This document shows, one piece after another, positions 30,125-38,892 of a stretch of 64,000 bases of DNA (position 1 is the first letter of the stretch; each line of letters opens with the position of its first letter). Under the pieces are notes generated by a model. That model had not been told where the DNA came from. It saw only the letters and a program-made list of their open reading frames with translations, and ran no database searches. Source of the stretch: Deltaproteobacteria bacterium (GTDB taxonomy: Bacteria > Desulfobacterota > Desulfarculia > Desulfarculales > Desulfarculaceae). Both the position numbers and the translations under genes were made by a program. The stretch spans positions 1 through 64,000 of the forward strand of contig JAJZPI010000001.1 in the NCBI GenBank assembly GCA_021811275.1, in the 5' to 3' direction.

Positions 30125-32107
30125 ATGTTTGGCGGTAGAGGCATGACAGGATCAGTACAGAGCCCGTCCCCGCGGGCCTCCGGGGGGGAAAAGGCCTTGG
30201 TGGCCGCCCTGATGCTGGCGCTAAGCCTGGTCATGACTTGGCCGCTGGCCATGCACCCGGCCCGAGCCGTCAACGACTTCGGCGACCCTCTGCTCAATTC
30301 CTGGATCCTATGGTGGGTGGTCAAGGCCCTGGTCACTCCCGGCCTCTCCCTGTTCAACGCGCCCATCTTTTTCCCCGAGCACCTGACTCTGGCCTACTCC
30401 GAGCATCTGCTGCCCAGCGCCCTGACCGTCTCGCCGGTATTGCTACTGGGCGGCGACGGCATCCTGGCCCATAACCTGATGTTCTTGATCGCCCTGACCG
30501 TGGCCGGCCTAAGCATGTACCTGCTGGGCCTGGAACTGACCGGCTCGCGCGCGGCGGCCATGGTCATGGCCCTGGCCTTTGCCTTCAATCCCTTCCGTTT
30601 CGGCCACTTGGGCCATTTGCAGATGCAGACCAACCACTTCATGCCCCTGGTCATGCTCTACCTGCACCGCTGGGCCAGGTCGCCGCGCTGGTCCCTGGCC
30701 CTGCTCATGGGCCTGTTCTGGCTGCTCCAGATACTCTCCTGCGGCTATTACGCCCTTTTCGTTTCCCTGGCTGTGGGTCTCTTTCTGCTCTTCTACGGCC
30801 TGCGCGGTCGCTGGTGGCGCGAGCGCCGGCGGCTGGGCCAGTTGGCGGTGGTGCTGGGGGGGGTGGCCATCCTGGTGGCTCCACTCTATCTGCCCTACGC
30901 CATCGTCAAGAAGGAGATGGGCTTCAAGCGCTCGGAGTCTTTGGCCGCCGGGTTCTCGGCCCAGGCGCGCAACTACCTGGCCGCGCCGCCGGCCAGCCTG
31001 CTCTACGGCGAGGGCACCGAGGGCTTTCGGGGACCCGAGGGCGAGTTGCTACTGGGCCTTGGACTGACCACCTTGGTCATCATCGGCTTCGTGCGCCCCG
31101 CGCCCCCGGCCCTGGCTGGCCGGCAGGCCCGGCGCGGCCAAGCCCCGGCCCTGGCCAGCCTGGCGGGTTTCTGGCTGCTGACTGGGCTGGCCTTTCTCAC
31201 CGAAGGCCTCGGCTTGCCCCCGGGACCGCGATTTTGGCGCGAGTTCGCCCCCATGATATTCCTGATCCTGGCTCTTGGCTCCCTGGCGGCCTGGCGCTTG
31301 CTGGCTCTGGGCGGGCTCAAGGCCGCCCAGGCGGCGGGTTGGAGGCTGGCGGCCGGCCTGCGCCCGGCAGAGGAAGGGGGACATGCCTGGGGCCATGTCC
31401 GGACCGAGCAGTGGTTCTACCTGTTTTTGGCGACAATGGCCTTCTGGGCTTCCCTGGGCCCGGACTACGGTCTCTATTCACTTTTCTACAAGCTCGTACC
31501 GGGCTTCGACGCCCTGCGCGTGCCGGCGCGCCTGGCGGTGCTGGTCACCCTGGCCTGGGCGGTGCTTGCCGGCTATGGCTGGCAACGGCTGGCGGCCCTC
31601 TGGCCGGCGCGGCCGAAGGCGCGTTCTTTGGCGCTCGCCGGGGTATGCCTGTTCGTGCTGCTGGAGGCCTGCTCGCTGCCCCTGCCCTGGCTCCTGGTTC
31701 GCGAGGACACCCCGGCGATCTACCAGTGGCTGGCCCGCCAGCCCCGGGAAACGGTGGTGATGGAGCTGCCGGCCATGGGATTCAACGACGACCTGGCCCG
31801 CGACGCCCGCTACGTCTACTGGTCGACCAGGCACGGGCAGCCGCTTATTAACGGCTACTCCGGCTACTTCTCAAAAGCTTACAGTGAGTTGGCCAAAAAA
31901 GGCATCCGGCCCAGCCGTACCGACTTCATCGACGTCATCCGCGCTCGCGGGGCTGGGCTCCTGATCTTTCACGCCAAGGAATACCGCTCCTCGGACCGGG
32001 TTTGGCAATTGCGCAAGTTCGAGCAGGACAAGAGGCTGCGCCTGGTATACAAGGACGAGTGGGACTATGCTTTCGAGATATTCCCCCGCGAGGTGCAACA
32101 GCCTTGA
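30125..32107 (+). CDS. Polytopic membrane protein, possible GT-C/YfhO-like glycosyltransferase
   Basis: Many TM helices; C-terminal soluble domain YQWLARQPRETVVMELPAMGF. Confidence 0.65.
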   Translation: MFGGRGMTGSVQSPSPRASGGEKALVAALMLALSLVMTWPLAMHPARAVNDFGDPLLNSWILWWVVKALVTPGLSLFNAPIFFPEHLTLAYSEHLLPSALTVSPVLLLGGDGILAHNLMFLIALTVAGLSMYLLGLELTGSRAAAMVMALAFAFNPFRFGHLGHLQMQTNHFMPLVMLYLHRWARSPRWSLALLMGLFWLLQILSCGYYALFVSLAVGLFLLFYGLRGRWWRERRRLGQLAVVLGGVAILVAPLYLPYAIVKKEMGFKRSESLAAGFSAQARNYLAAPPASLLYGEGTEGFRGPEGELLLGLGLTTLVIIGFVRPAPPALAGRQARRGQAPALASLAGFWLLTGLAFLTEGLGLPPGPRFWREFAPMIFLILALGSLAAWRLLALGGLKAAQAAGWRLAAGLRPAEEGGHAWGHVRTEQWFYLFLATMAFWASLGPDYGLYSLFYKLVPGFDALRVPARLAVLVTLAWAVLAGYGWQRLAALWPARPKARSLALAGVCLFVLLEACSLPLPWLLVREDTPAIYQWLARQPRETVVMELPAMGFNDDLARDARYVYWSTRHGQPLINGYSGYFSKAYSELAKKGIRPSRTDFIDVIRARGAGLLIFHAKEYRSSDRVWQLRKFEQDKRLRLVYKDEWDYAFEIFPREVQQP

Positions 32108-32192
32108 TCGAAAGATATTTGCCCTTGACAACCCAGGGCCCGTGTACGAAATCAGAGGGGCCCGCCGCCCGGGCAGAGAGAGAGGTTCACAA

Positions 32193-33248
32193 GTGAGCCA
32201 GAAGCGCCGAGCGCTCATCACCGGCATCACCGGCCAGGACGGGGCCTACCTGGCCCGCTTCCTGCTGGAAAAGGGCTACGAGGTCTACGGGGCCTTCCGC
32301 CGCCTGTCCACCCCCAATCTGTGGCGCCTGCAGGCCTTGGACATCTTCCATCAGGTGCAGCTCATACCCATGGAACTGGTGGATTCGGCCTCCATGACCG
32401 GAGCCCTGGTGGCCAGCCGGCCTCACGAGGTCTACAACCTGGCGGCCCAGAGCTTCGTGGGGGCGAGCTTCGAGCAGCCGGTGGGCACCGGCCAGGTCAC
32501 CGGCCTGGCGGTCAGCCGCCTCCTGGAATGCATCCGCCACGTGGATCCAGGCATCCGCTTCTACCAGGCCAGCACCAGCGAGCTTTTCGGCAACAGCACC
32601 CAGGTGCCCCACAACGAACTGACGCCCTTCGAGCCGGCCTCGCCCTATGCCGCGGCCAAGCTCTACGGCTACTGGATTACCCGCATCTACCGCGAGGCCT
32701 ACGACCTCTTCGCGGTCAACGGCATCCTCTTCAACCACGAGTCTCCCCTGCGCGGCCTGGAGTTCGTCACCCGCAAGATCACCAACGCCCTGGCCAAGGT
32801 CAAGCTGGGGCTGGAGAGCAAAGTCAGCCTGGGCAACCTGGAGGCCAGCCGCGACTGGGGCTTCGCCGGCGACTACGTGGAGTCAATGTGGCTCATGCTC
32901 CAGCAGGAGGCCCCCGGCGACTATGTCATCGCCACCGGCGAGACCCACACCGTGCGCGAATTCTTCACCCTGGCCTGCGAGATCGCCGGTCTGGACCCGG
33001 CCGGCATCCTGGAGGTCAACCCCAAGTTCATGCGTCCCTTAGACGTGGACCTGCTCCTGGGCGACTCCGGCAAGGCCCAGCGCATGCTGGGCTGGCAGCC
33101 CCGGGTGACCTTCCGCGAACTGGTCAGGATCATGATGGAGACCGACCTGGCGCGCTGGCACCGCTGGCAGAAGGGCGAGCAGTTCCCCTGGGACGCCTTC
33201 AACTATCCCTCGGAGATGAACATCCTCTCCCGCGCCGTGAAGAGTTAG
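32193..33248 (+). CDS. gmd: GDP-mannose 4,6-dehydratase
   Basis: [81 protein letters not shown] start. Confidence 0.93.
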   Translation: MSQKRRALITGITGQDGAYLARFLLEKGYEVYGAFRRLSTPNLWRLQALDIFHQVQLIPMELVDSASMTGALVASRPHEVYNLAAQSFVGASFEQPVGTGQVTGLAVSRLLECIRHVDPGIRFYQASTSELFGNSTQVPHNELTPFEPASPYAAAKLYGYWITRIYREAYDLFAVNGILFNHESPLRGLEFVTRKITNALAKVKLGLESKVSLGNLEASRDWGFAGDYVESMWLMLQQEAPGDYVIATGETHTVREFFTLACEIAGLDPAGILEVNPKFMRPLDVDLLLGDSGKAQRMLGWQPRVTFRELVRIMMETDLARWHRWQKGEQFPWDAFNYPSEMNILSRAVKS

Positions 33249-33261
33249 GGGAGGAGGCGCC

Positions 33262-33984
33262 GTGCTCCTGTCCATCGTCATGCCGGTCTTCAACGAGGAG
33301 GGCTTCCTGGAGGAGATCGTCGCCCGTGTCCAGGCCGTGGACCTGGGGCCGCTGGAGCGCGAACTGATCATCGTGGACGACTGCTCCAGCGACAAGAGCC
33401 CCCAGATCCTGGCCGCCATGGAGGGCCAGCGGGCTGTGCATCCCTCGGCCCGCCCCTTCGACCGGCCCATCAGGGTCAAGCGCCATGCCGTGAACCAGGG
33501 CAAGGGCGCTGCCCTGCGCACCGGCTTCGCCGAGGCGGCCGGCGACCTGGTGCTCATCCAGGACGCCGACCTGGAATACGACCCGGAGGACTACCCCAAG
33601 CTCCTGAACCCCGTGCTCCGGGGCAAGGCCGAGGTGGTCTACGGCAGCCGCTTCACCGGCGAGCGCCGCAACATGTTCTTCCATCATTGGGTGGGCAACA
33701 AGTTCCTAACCCTGTTCACCAATATCCTGTTCAACACCACCCTGAGCGACATGGAGACCTGCTACAAGCTCTTCACGCGCCAGACGCTGGCCGGCATTAT
33801 GATCAAGAGCGACCGCTTCAACTTCGAGCCCGAAATCACGGCCAAGATTCTCAAGAAGGGCATCCGCATCTACGAGGTGCCCATCAGCTACACCGGCCGC
33901 GAGTTCCACGAGGGCAAAAAAATCACCTGGCGCGACGGCTTGGCCGCCCTATGGGCCCTGGCCAAGTTCCGCTTCAAGGACTGA
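33262..33984 (+). CDS. Glycosyltransferase family 2 (dolichol-phosphate mannosyltransferase-like)
   Basis: [45 protein letters not shown]. Confidence 0.92.
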   Translation: MLLSIVMPVFNEEGFLEEIVARVQAVDLGPLERELIIVDDCSSDKSPQILAAMEGQRAVHPSARPFDRPIRVKRHAVNQGKGAALRTGFAEAAGDLVLIQDADLEYDPEDYPKLLNPVLRGKAEVVYGSRFTGERRNMFFHHWVGNKFLTLFTNILFNTTLSDMETCYKLFTRQTLAGIMIKSDRFNFEPEITAKILKKGIRIYEVPISYTGREFHEGKKITWRDGLAALWALAKFRFKD

Positions 33985-33996
33985 TCCCCACATCCC

Positions 33997-35001
33997 ATGT
34001 GGAAGCATTACCTCATAGGCCTCGTGATCAGCGTGGCCGCCGGCTGGCTCTTCCTGCGCTTCGTGGACCTTGAGCAGATGGGCCGGGCCCTGGCCGCCAT
34101 GAACCCCTGGTGGCTGCTGCCCTGCTTGGCCTTCTACGTCATGTCCTACGTGTTCCGCACGCTGCGCTGGCACTACCTCATGCGCCCGGTCGCCAAGGTG
34201 CGCTTCCAACCTCTGTTCGCCGCGCTACTCATCGGCTTTCTGGGCAACAACCTCCTGCCCGCCCATCTGGGCGAGGTTGTGCGGGCCTATGTGCTGGGCC
34301 GCTCGGAGAAGGTGAGCAAGTCCTCCGTCTTCGCCACCGTGGTGCTGGAGCGGGTCTACGACGGCCTCACCGTGCTCTTTCTGCTCATGATCGTGCTGCT
34401 GTTCATGAAACTGCCCGAGGGCGGGGGCCCGACCGGCGGCGGCATCACCGTGGCCAATCTGCGCGCCGCGGGTTGGCTGGGCCTGGCCGTTTTCGCCGGG
34501 CTCATGATCGGCCTGCAGCTTTTGCGCTGGCAGCGCCAACGCATGCTCAAGCTGCTGGCCTTTTTTCTCAAACCCCTGCCCGCGCGCCTGAGCGAACGCG
34601 GGCTGAACATGGCCGGCTCCTTCGCCGACGGGCTTTCGCTCACCCGCGCCACCGACTTGCTCTGGATAGTGGCTCACTCTCTGCTGACCTGGGTTTTCCT
34701 GGGGCTCTACGCCTGGAGCCTTTTTCCGGCCTTCGGGCTCAAGCTGGGCCTAATGGCCGGCCTGCTCATGGAGGTGGTGGTGGCCCTGGCCCTGTTGATC
34801 CCCTCGGCCCCGGCCTTCCTAGGCACCTTCCACTTGGCCGCGGCCTTCACCTTGGGCTATCTGGGCGCCGACGCCGGCCAGGCCGGCAGCTACGCCATGG
34901 TGCTCTGGCTTGTGCACTTCGTCTCCACGACCGGCATCGGCCTGGCCCTGCTGTGGCGGCAGGGCCTGGGTTGGCGGGCCCTGCGGGGCCGCGAGGACTA
35001 G
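33997..35001 (+). CDS. Lysylphosphatidylglycerol-synthase-TM / flippase-like (UPF0104-type) membrane protein
   Basis: YVFRTLRWHYLMRP, LLIGFLGNNLLPAHLGEVVRAYVLGRSEKVSKSSVFATVVLERVYDGL. Confidence 0.87.
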   Translation: MWKHYLIGLVISVAAGWLFLRFVDLEQMGRALAAMNPWWLLPCLAFYVMSYVFRTLRWHYLMRPVAKVRFQPLFAALLIGFLGNNLLPAHLGEVVRAYVLGRSEKVSKSSVFATVVLERVYDGLTVLFLLMIVLLFMKLPEGGGPTGGGITVANLRAAGWLGLAVFAGLMIGLQLLRWQRQRMLKLLAFFLKPLPARLSERGLNMAGSFADGLSLTRATDLLWIVAHSLLTWVFLGLYAWSLFPAFGLKLGLMAGLLMEVVVALALLIPSAPAFLGTFHLAAAFTLGYLGADAGQAGSYAMVLWLVHFVSTTGIGLALLWRQGLGWRALRGRED

Positions 35002-35103
35002 CCTCGGGGGGCGGAGCCGCCTTCAGGGTTTGCCATGCCTGGCCCCAAAGGGTATGCTTCACGGGGCGAGTCTTGCGCGTCCACCCAGCCCAGGGGAGAA
35101 ACC

Positions 35104-35367
35104 ATGCAAAAGACAGAGCTGGCCACCCGCTTCTTCGACCAATTGGCGCAAGGGGCGGGCGAATTCATCGGCAAGATGATCGAGGCGGAGATGGACGCCG
35201 ACCTGATCGAGCTGTTCAACAAGCTCGGAGGTCAACTGCAAAAGGGGGAGATGGAAGCGGAACGCTTCCAGGCCAGCCTGCTCATCATCGGCTACCTGGT
35301 GCGGGCCCACGAGCAGAACGGGCTGGGCGAGGCCACGCCCCCAGCCGCCAACCCCAACCGCCACTAG
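35104..35367 (+). CDS. Small hypothetical protein
   Basis: MQKTELATRFFDQLAQGAGEFIGKMIEAEMDADLIELFNKLGG…; GGGGAGAAACC upstream. Confidence 0.6.
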   Translation: MQKTELATRFFDQLAQGAGEFIGKMIEAEMDADLIELFNKLGGQLQKGEMEAERFQASLLIIGYLVRAHEQNGLGEATPPAANPNRH

Positions 35368-35372
35368 GGGCC

Positions 35373-36077
35373 TTGACCAGCCGACTTGTCCTGGGCCAAG
35401 GGACCGCCACCCTGGCCGCCCTTATGCACGAGAGCCCCCGCCCGCCCTGGGCCGCCGCCGTGATCGCCCACGGCCTCTTTTCCTCCATGCAAAGCGAGAA
35501 GCTCACCCGCCTGGCCGACACCTTGGCCTGGCAGGGCTGCGCCACCCTGCGCTTCGACCATGCCGGCTGCGGGGAATCGCCAGGCGAGGTAAGGCGCGCC
35601 ACCCTGACCGGCCGCCGCGACGAATACCTGGCTGCGGCCCGCCGGATGGCCGAGGTCCACCCCGGGCTGCCCCTGGTCTATCTGGGCTCCTCGCTGGGCG
35701 GCACCGCCGCGCTCCTGGCCTCCCGAGAGCTGCCCCCGGCCTGCCTGGCGTTGTGGTCGGCGCCAATGGACATGGCTGAGCTGATGGCGGACATGAGCGC
35801 CCGCCCCGATCCGCCGGACCTTCCGGAGATGGCCGCGGACCTGGCCCGCCACGACCTGCGCGCCCTGCTGGCCCGGACCAAGGGCGCGCTGTTCGTGCAT
35901 GGCGAGAGGGACGAGGTGGTGCCCGTGGCCCAGGCGCGCCTGGGCCATCGCCTGGCCGCTACGCCCAAGGCCCTCTGCGTCCTTCCCGAGGCAGATCATC
36001 GCCTCAGCCGCATCGAACACCAGCTGCAAGCCACGGCCCGCACCCTGGAGTGGATAAGGCTCATGCTGGGCCGCTAG
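35373..36077 (+). CDS. Alpha/beta hydrolase
   Basis: VIAHGLFSS, RFDHAGCGESPG, LGSSLGGTAALL, HGERDEVVPVAQA; TTG 35373 or ATG 35424 start. Confidence 0.82.
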   Translation: MTSRLVLGQGTATLAALMHESPRPPWAAAVIAHGLFSSMQSEKLTRLADTLAWQGCATLRFDHAGCGESPGEVRRATLTGRRDEYLAAARRMAEVHPGLPLVYLGSSLGGTAALLASRELPPACLALWSAPMDMAELMADMSARPDPPDLPEMAADLARHDLRALLARTKGALFVHGERDEVVPVAQARLGHRLAATPKALCVLPEADHRLSRIEHQLQATARTLEWIRLMLGR

Positions 36078-36090
36078 GTCCGGCCCGCTT

Positions 36091-36828
36091 TCAGAGGTCG
36101 GGCCAGGGCCCGGGTTCGATCTCCGGGAGGTGGCTCTGGCACAATTCCCGCAGCCAGCGATGCATAGGGACCATGGCCGCGTAGCGCTCGCGGCACCATT
36201 CCACCAGCGCCGGCGAGTGCAGTTCTTCAATAAACCCGCTTTCGTGGAACACATAGAGGCCGTTGTGCCTGAGCAGGTCAGCTCGGGGATGGCCGGGGTC
36301 GAGGCCCCGAGGCACGCGGGCATAATGCCGGCCGCCCAGGTCGTAGAGTCCTTGACTCAGGCCAGGCTGCAGGGCCCTGGTCAGGGCCGGGCCCAGCTTG
36401 TCGTCGGCCACGGCTTGGCGAAAGGGCCCCAGCAGGCGCCTGGGGAAGACGTACATGCCCGCGGCCACCATGATTCGGGGCGGCTCCATCTGGAAATAGA
36501 AGCCCGAGCATTCCATGCGCGGACCCTCGCCCTCCCATAGCCAGAGGCCCAGATGGGTCTTGAAGGGGCTCTTGTCCGCGCTGAAGCGGATGTCACGTTG
36601 GATGCGGAAGATGGAGCGGTTGACCTTGGGCTCGGCGTGCAACCCGGGCGCGACCTTGGCCAGGGACCGGCCCAGGTCATCCACCAGGGCCCTGGCCGGT
36701 TCCAGGACTTCCCTTTCATACACCTCCTTGTGCTCGGCAAACCACTCGCGGCGGTTGTGGCGGGCCAATTGGGCGTAGAAATCCAGGCCGGCCTGCGAGA
36801 ATCCCTTGAACTTCCCCCGAAGCGCCAT
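36091..36828 (-). CDS. DUF2461-type protein
   Basis: GFSQAGLDFYAQLARHNRREWFAEHKEVYEREVLEP, FRIQRDIRFSADKSPFKTHLGLW. Confidence 0.88.
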   Translation of the reverse strand: MALRGKFKGFSQAGLDFYAQLARHNRREWFAEHKEVYEREVLEPARALVDDLGRSLAKVAPGLHAEPKVNRSIFRIQRDIRFSADKSPFKTHLGLWLWEGEGPRMECSGFYFQMEPPRIMVAAGMYVFPRRLLGPFRQAVADDKLGPALTRALQPGLSQGLYDLGGRHYARVPRGLDPGHPRADLLRHNGLYVFHESGFIEELHSPALVEWCRERYAAMVPMHRWLRELCQSHLPEIEPGPWPDL

Positions 36829-36846
36829 GACTGCTCCTAATCTTTA

Positions 36847-36899
36847 ATACCAAGTCGGTGCATTCATAACCGTCCATGGCTTTGAATGCTTGTTGGTAT
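36847..36899. repeat. Dispersed palindromic repeat, copy 1
   Basis: ATACCAAgtcggtGCATTCA…TCCATGGCTTTGAATGCttgTTGGTAT; nested inverted repeats. Confidence 0.65.
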
Positions 36900-37033
36900 A
36901 ATCTCTTCGCCATATGCCCGCCTGCCCGGAGGCGGCCGGCGGAACCAGCTCTGCTTGCCGATGGGTGGGAGTCAATATATTATTCATAGATTGCGTCTTG
37001 ATTATCAAAATCGTTCGCGGAGCGCGTTGAAAC

Positions 37034-37873
37034 TTGGCATTCGCTTTCGAACAGAGCTTGGGCTTCCTCGGCCTGGGGCTGGCCACCGGCGCCTACGGCA
37101 CCCTCATCGGGGCTGGCGGCGGCTTCGTGCTCATGCCCTTGCTGCTTCTGCTCTACCCCAACGAAAGCCCCGACCTGCTCACCAGCATCTCCTTGGCCGT
37201 GGTGTTCTTCAATGCCCTCTCGGGGTCCGAGGCATATGCGGTCATGGGGCGGGTGGATTACAAATCGGGGTTCCTTTTCGCCCTGGCCTCGGTGCCGGGC
37301 GCGGTGGTCGGGGCGCTGAGCACATCCTATGTCCCTCGCCGGAGCTTCGACCTTATCTTTGGCGTGTTGCTGGCGGCGGGGTCCATCCTGCTCCTGGCCC
37401 GCCCCAGGGCCCGCCAGGCCAAGACCGGGCCGGGAGGCGGACTGCGACTGGCCCGCCACCTGGTGGATCGCGACGGCCAGAGCTTCGACTATGCCTTCAA
37501 TCCGGCAATCGGATTAGCCCTGAGCCTCTTCGTAGGCTACGCCTCGAGCTTCCTGGGCATAGGCGGCGGCATCATCCATGTGCCCGCCTTGATTTTTCTT
37601 CTGAATTTTCCGGTGCACGTGGCCACGGCCACGTCGCATTTCATCCTGGCCATCATGGCCTTGAGCGGCACCATGGTGCATATCCTGACCGGCACCTTCA
37701 GCCATGGCGTACACCGGACCATTTATCTGGCCCTGGGCGCTCTCATCGGCGCCCAGGTCGGCGCGCGGCTGTCCAACCATGTCAAAGGGGTGTGGATCAT
37801 CCGCAGCCTTTCCCTGGCCCTGGGTTTGGTGGGGGTGCGTATAATCGTCGCCGCCTTCCAGGGGGGCGGCTGA
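37034..37873 (+). CDS. TauE/SafE-family sulfite exporter-like permease
   Basis: GAGGGFVLMPLLLLLYP, GIGGGIIHVPALIFLLNFPVHVATATSHFI. Confidence 0.9.
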   Translation: MAFAFEQSLGFLGLGLATGAYGTLIGAGGGFVLMPLLLLLYPNESPDLLTSISLAVVFFNALSGSEAYAVMGRVDYKSGFLFALASVPGAVVGALSTSYVPRRSFDLIFGVLLAAGSILLLARPRARQAKTGPGGGLRLARHLVDRDGQSFDYAFNPAIGLALSLFVGYASSFLGIGGGIIHVPALIFLLNFPVHVATATSHFILAIMALSGTMVHILTGTFSHGVHRTIYLALGALIGAQVGARLSNHVKGVWIIRSLSLALGLVGVRIIVAAFQGGG

Positions 37874-37936
37874 GGGGGCGCGCCCAAAGCTGACCTTGCC
37901 AGTGCCCGCGCTCCACTTTAAAATTAAAAAAATGGG

Positions 37937-38320
37937 TTGGCCTCGAAGGCCGCCGAATCCGTAAACCAGGCTTGGCGCAACGAGGTAGCAGCGCGAATGG
38001 CCGATGGCGACCGTCTTATTATAAACGAAGCCCAATTGGTGCTGGCGGAGAAGCGGACATCCCTGGCCGCGCTGCGCACCGGCATAGCGGTGATGGCCCT
38101 GCCCATGACCGTGATAAGCTTCCTCATCGTCGCCTCGCACTACTATCAACTTACCGAGAACGTGCTTTTTCTCCTGATTCCCCTCCTGGTCGCCTGCACA
38201 GGCTTGGGCGCGCTGGGCGCATTTCTGGTCATCCGCTCCATGGTCAGGCTGCACCGTGAAGAGGAGCTGATCCAAAAGCTCAAGCGTCAGAATTCCATCA
38301 TATCGGAATATATGGATTAA
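37937..38320 (+). CDS. DUF202-like small membrane protein
   Basis: LAEKRTSLAALRTGIAVMALPMTVISFLIVASHYY, second TM pair; TTG 37937 or ATG 37997 start. Confidence 0.7.
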   Translation: MASKAAESVNQAWRNEVAARMADGDRLIINEAQLVLAEKRTSLAALRTGIAVMALPMTVISFLIVASHYYQLTENVLFLLIPLLVACTGLGALGAFLVIRSMVRLHREEELIQKLKRQNSIISEYMD

Positions 38321-38892
38321 TCCCCAAGCCGCGCCAGCCACCCCCCGCCTCGAAAAATATTTTTCCTACCTGCGCCCGGAGTATTGCTTTTTCCTTGCAT
38401 TGGCTTTAGATTTCGCTGCAACATGAGACGCTTTGGGTGCGCCTAATTAAATACGACAGGGCAGGGGAAAAACCCAAAGATTCAGTTAAAAGAATAAAAA
38501 GGTCTGGTTTCAAGGAATAAAGATCCATCGGTTCCGTTTCGTATTATTGAATATTCATATCAAAGACTTATGATATGCACCCCATGATGGGGCTTGGCAG
38601 AGGTCAAAAATACGGAGCCATGGACAGGAACAATGAGTTCCCCGCGATACGAGCTGCTGATAAATAGGCGCTTACTTTTCAAGATGTTAGTTTTTTGCCC
38701 GGATTTTGCTAGAAGACGGACCGGATTGATTTCAACGGTCCTAACCAATAACCAGGGATAGGCAGCGCCAGACCGACGAGCCGTTATTTTTGCCAAGGCT
38801 TGGTTCTACTGCGCCAGGGGCGGGATGACGGAACGCTGGTCTGCTGCCTTGCTGCTGCAAAAAACTTCTGTTGAGGATTAGGTCTCCCGAAC

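Noticed and set aside
38560-38796. 78-aa minus-strand ORF in the AT-rich leader region
   Set aside because: No recognisable domain or ribosome-binding site and isolated; more likely a chance ORF in non-coding sequence.
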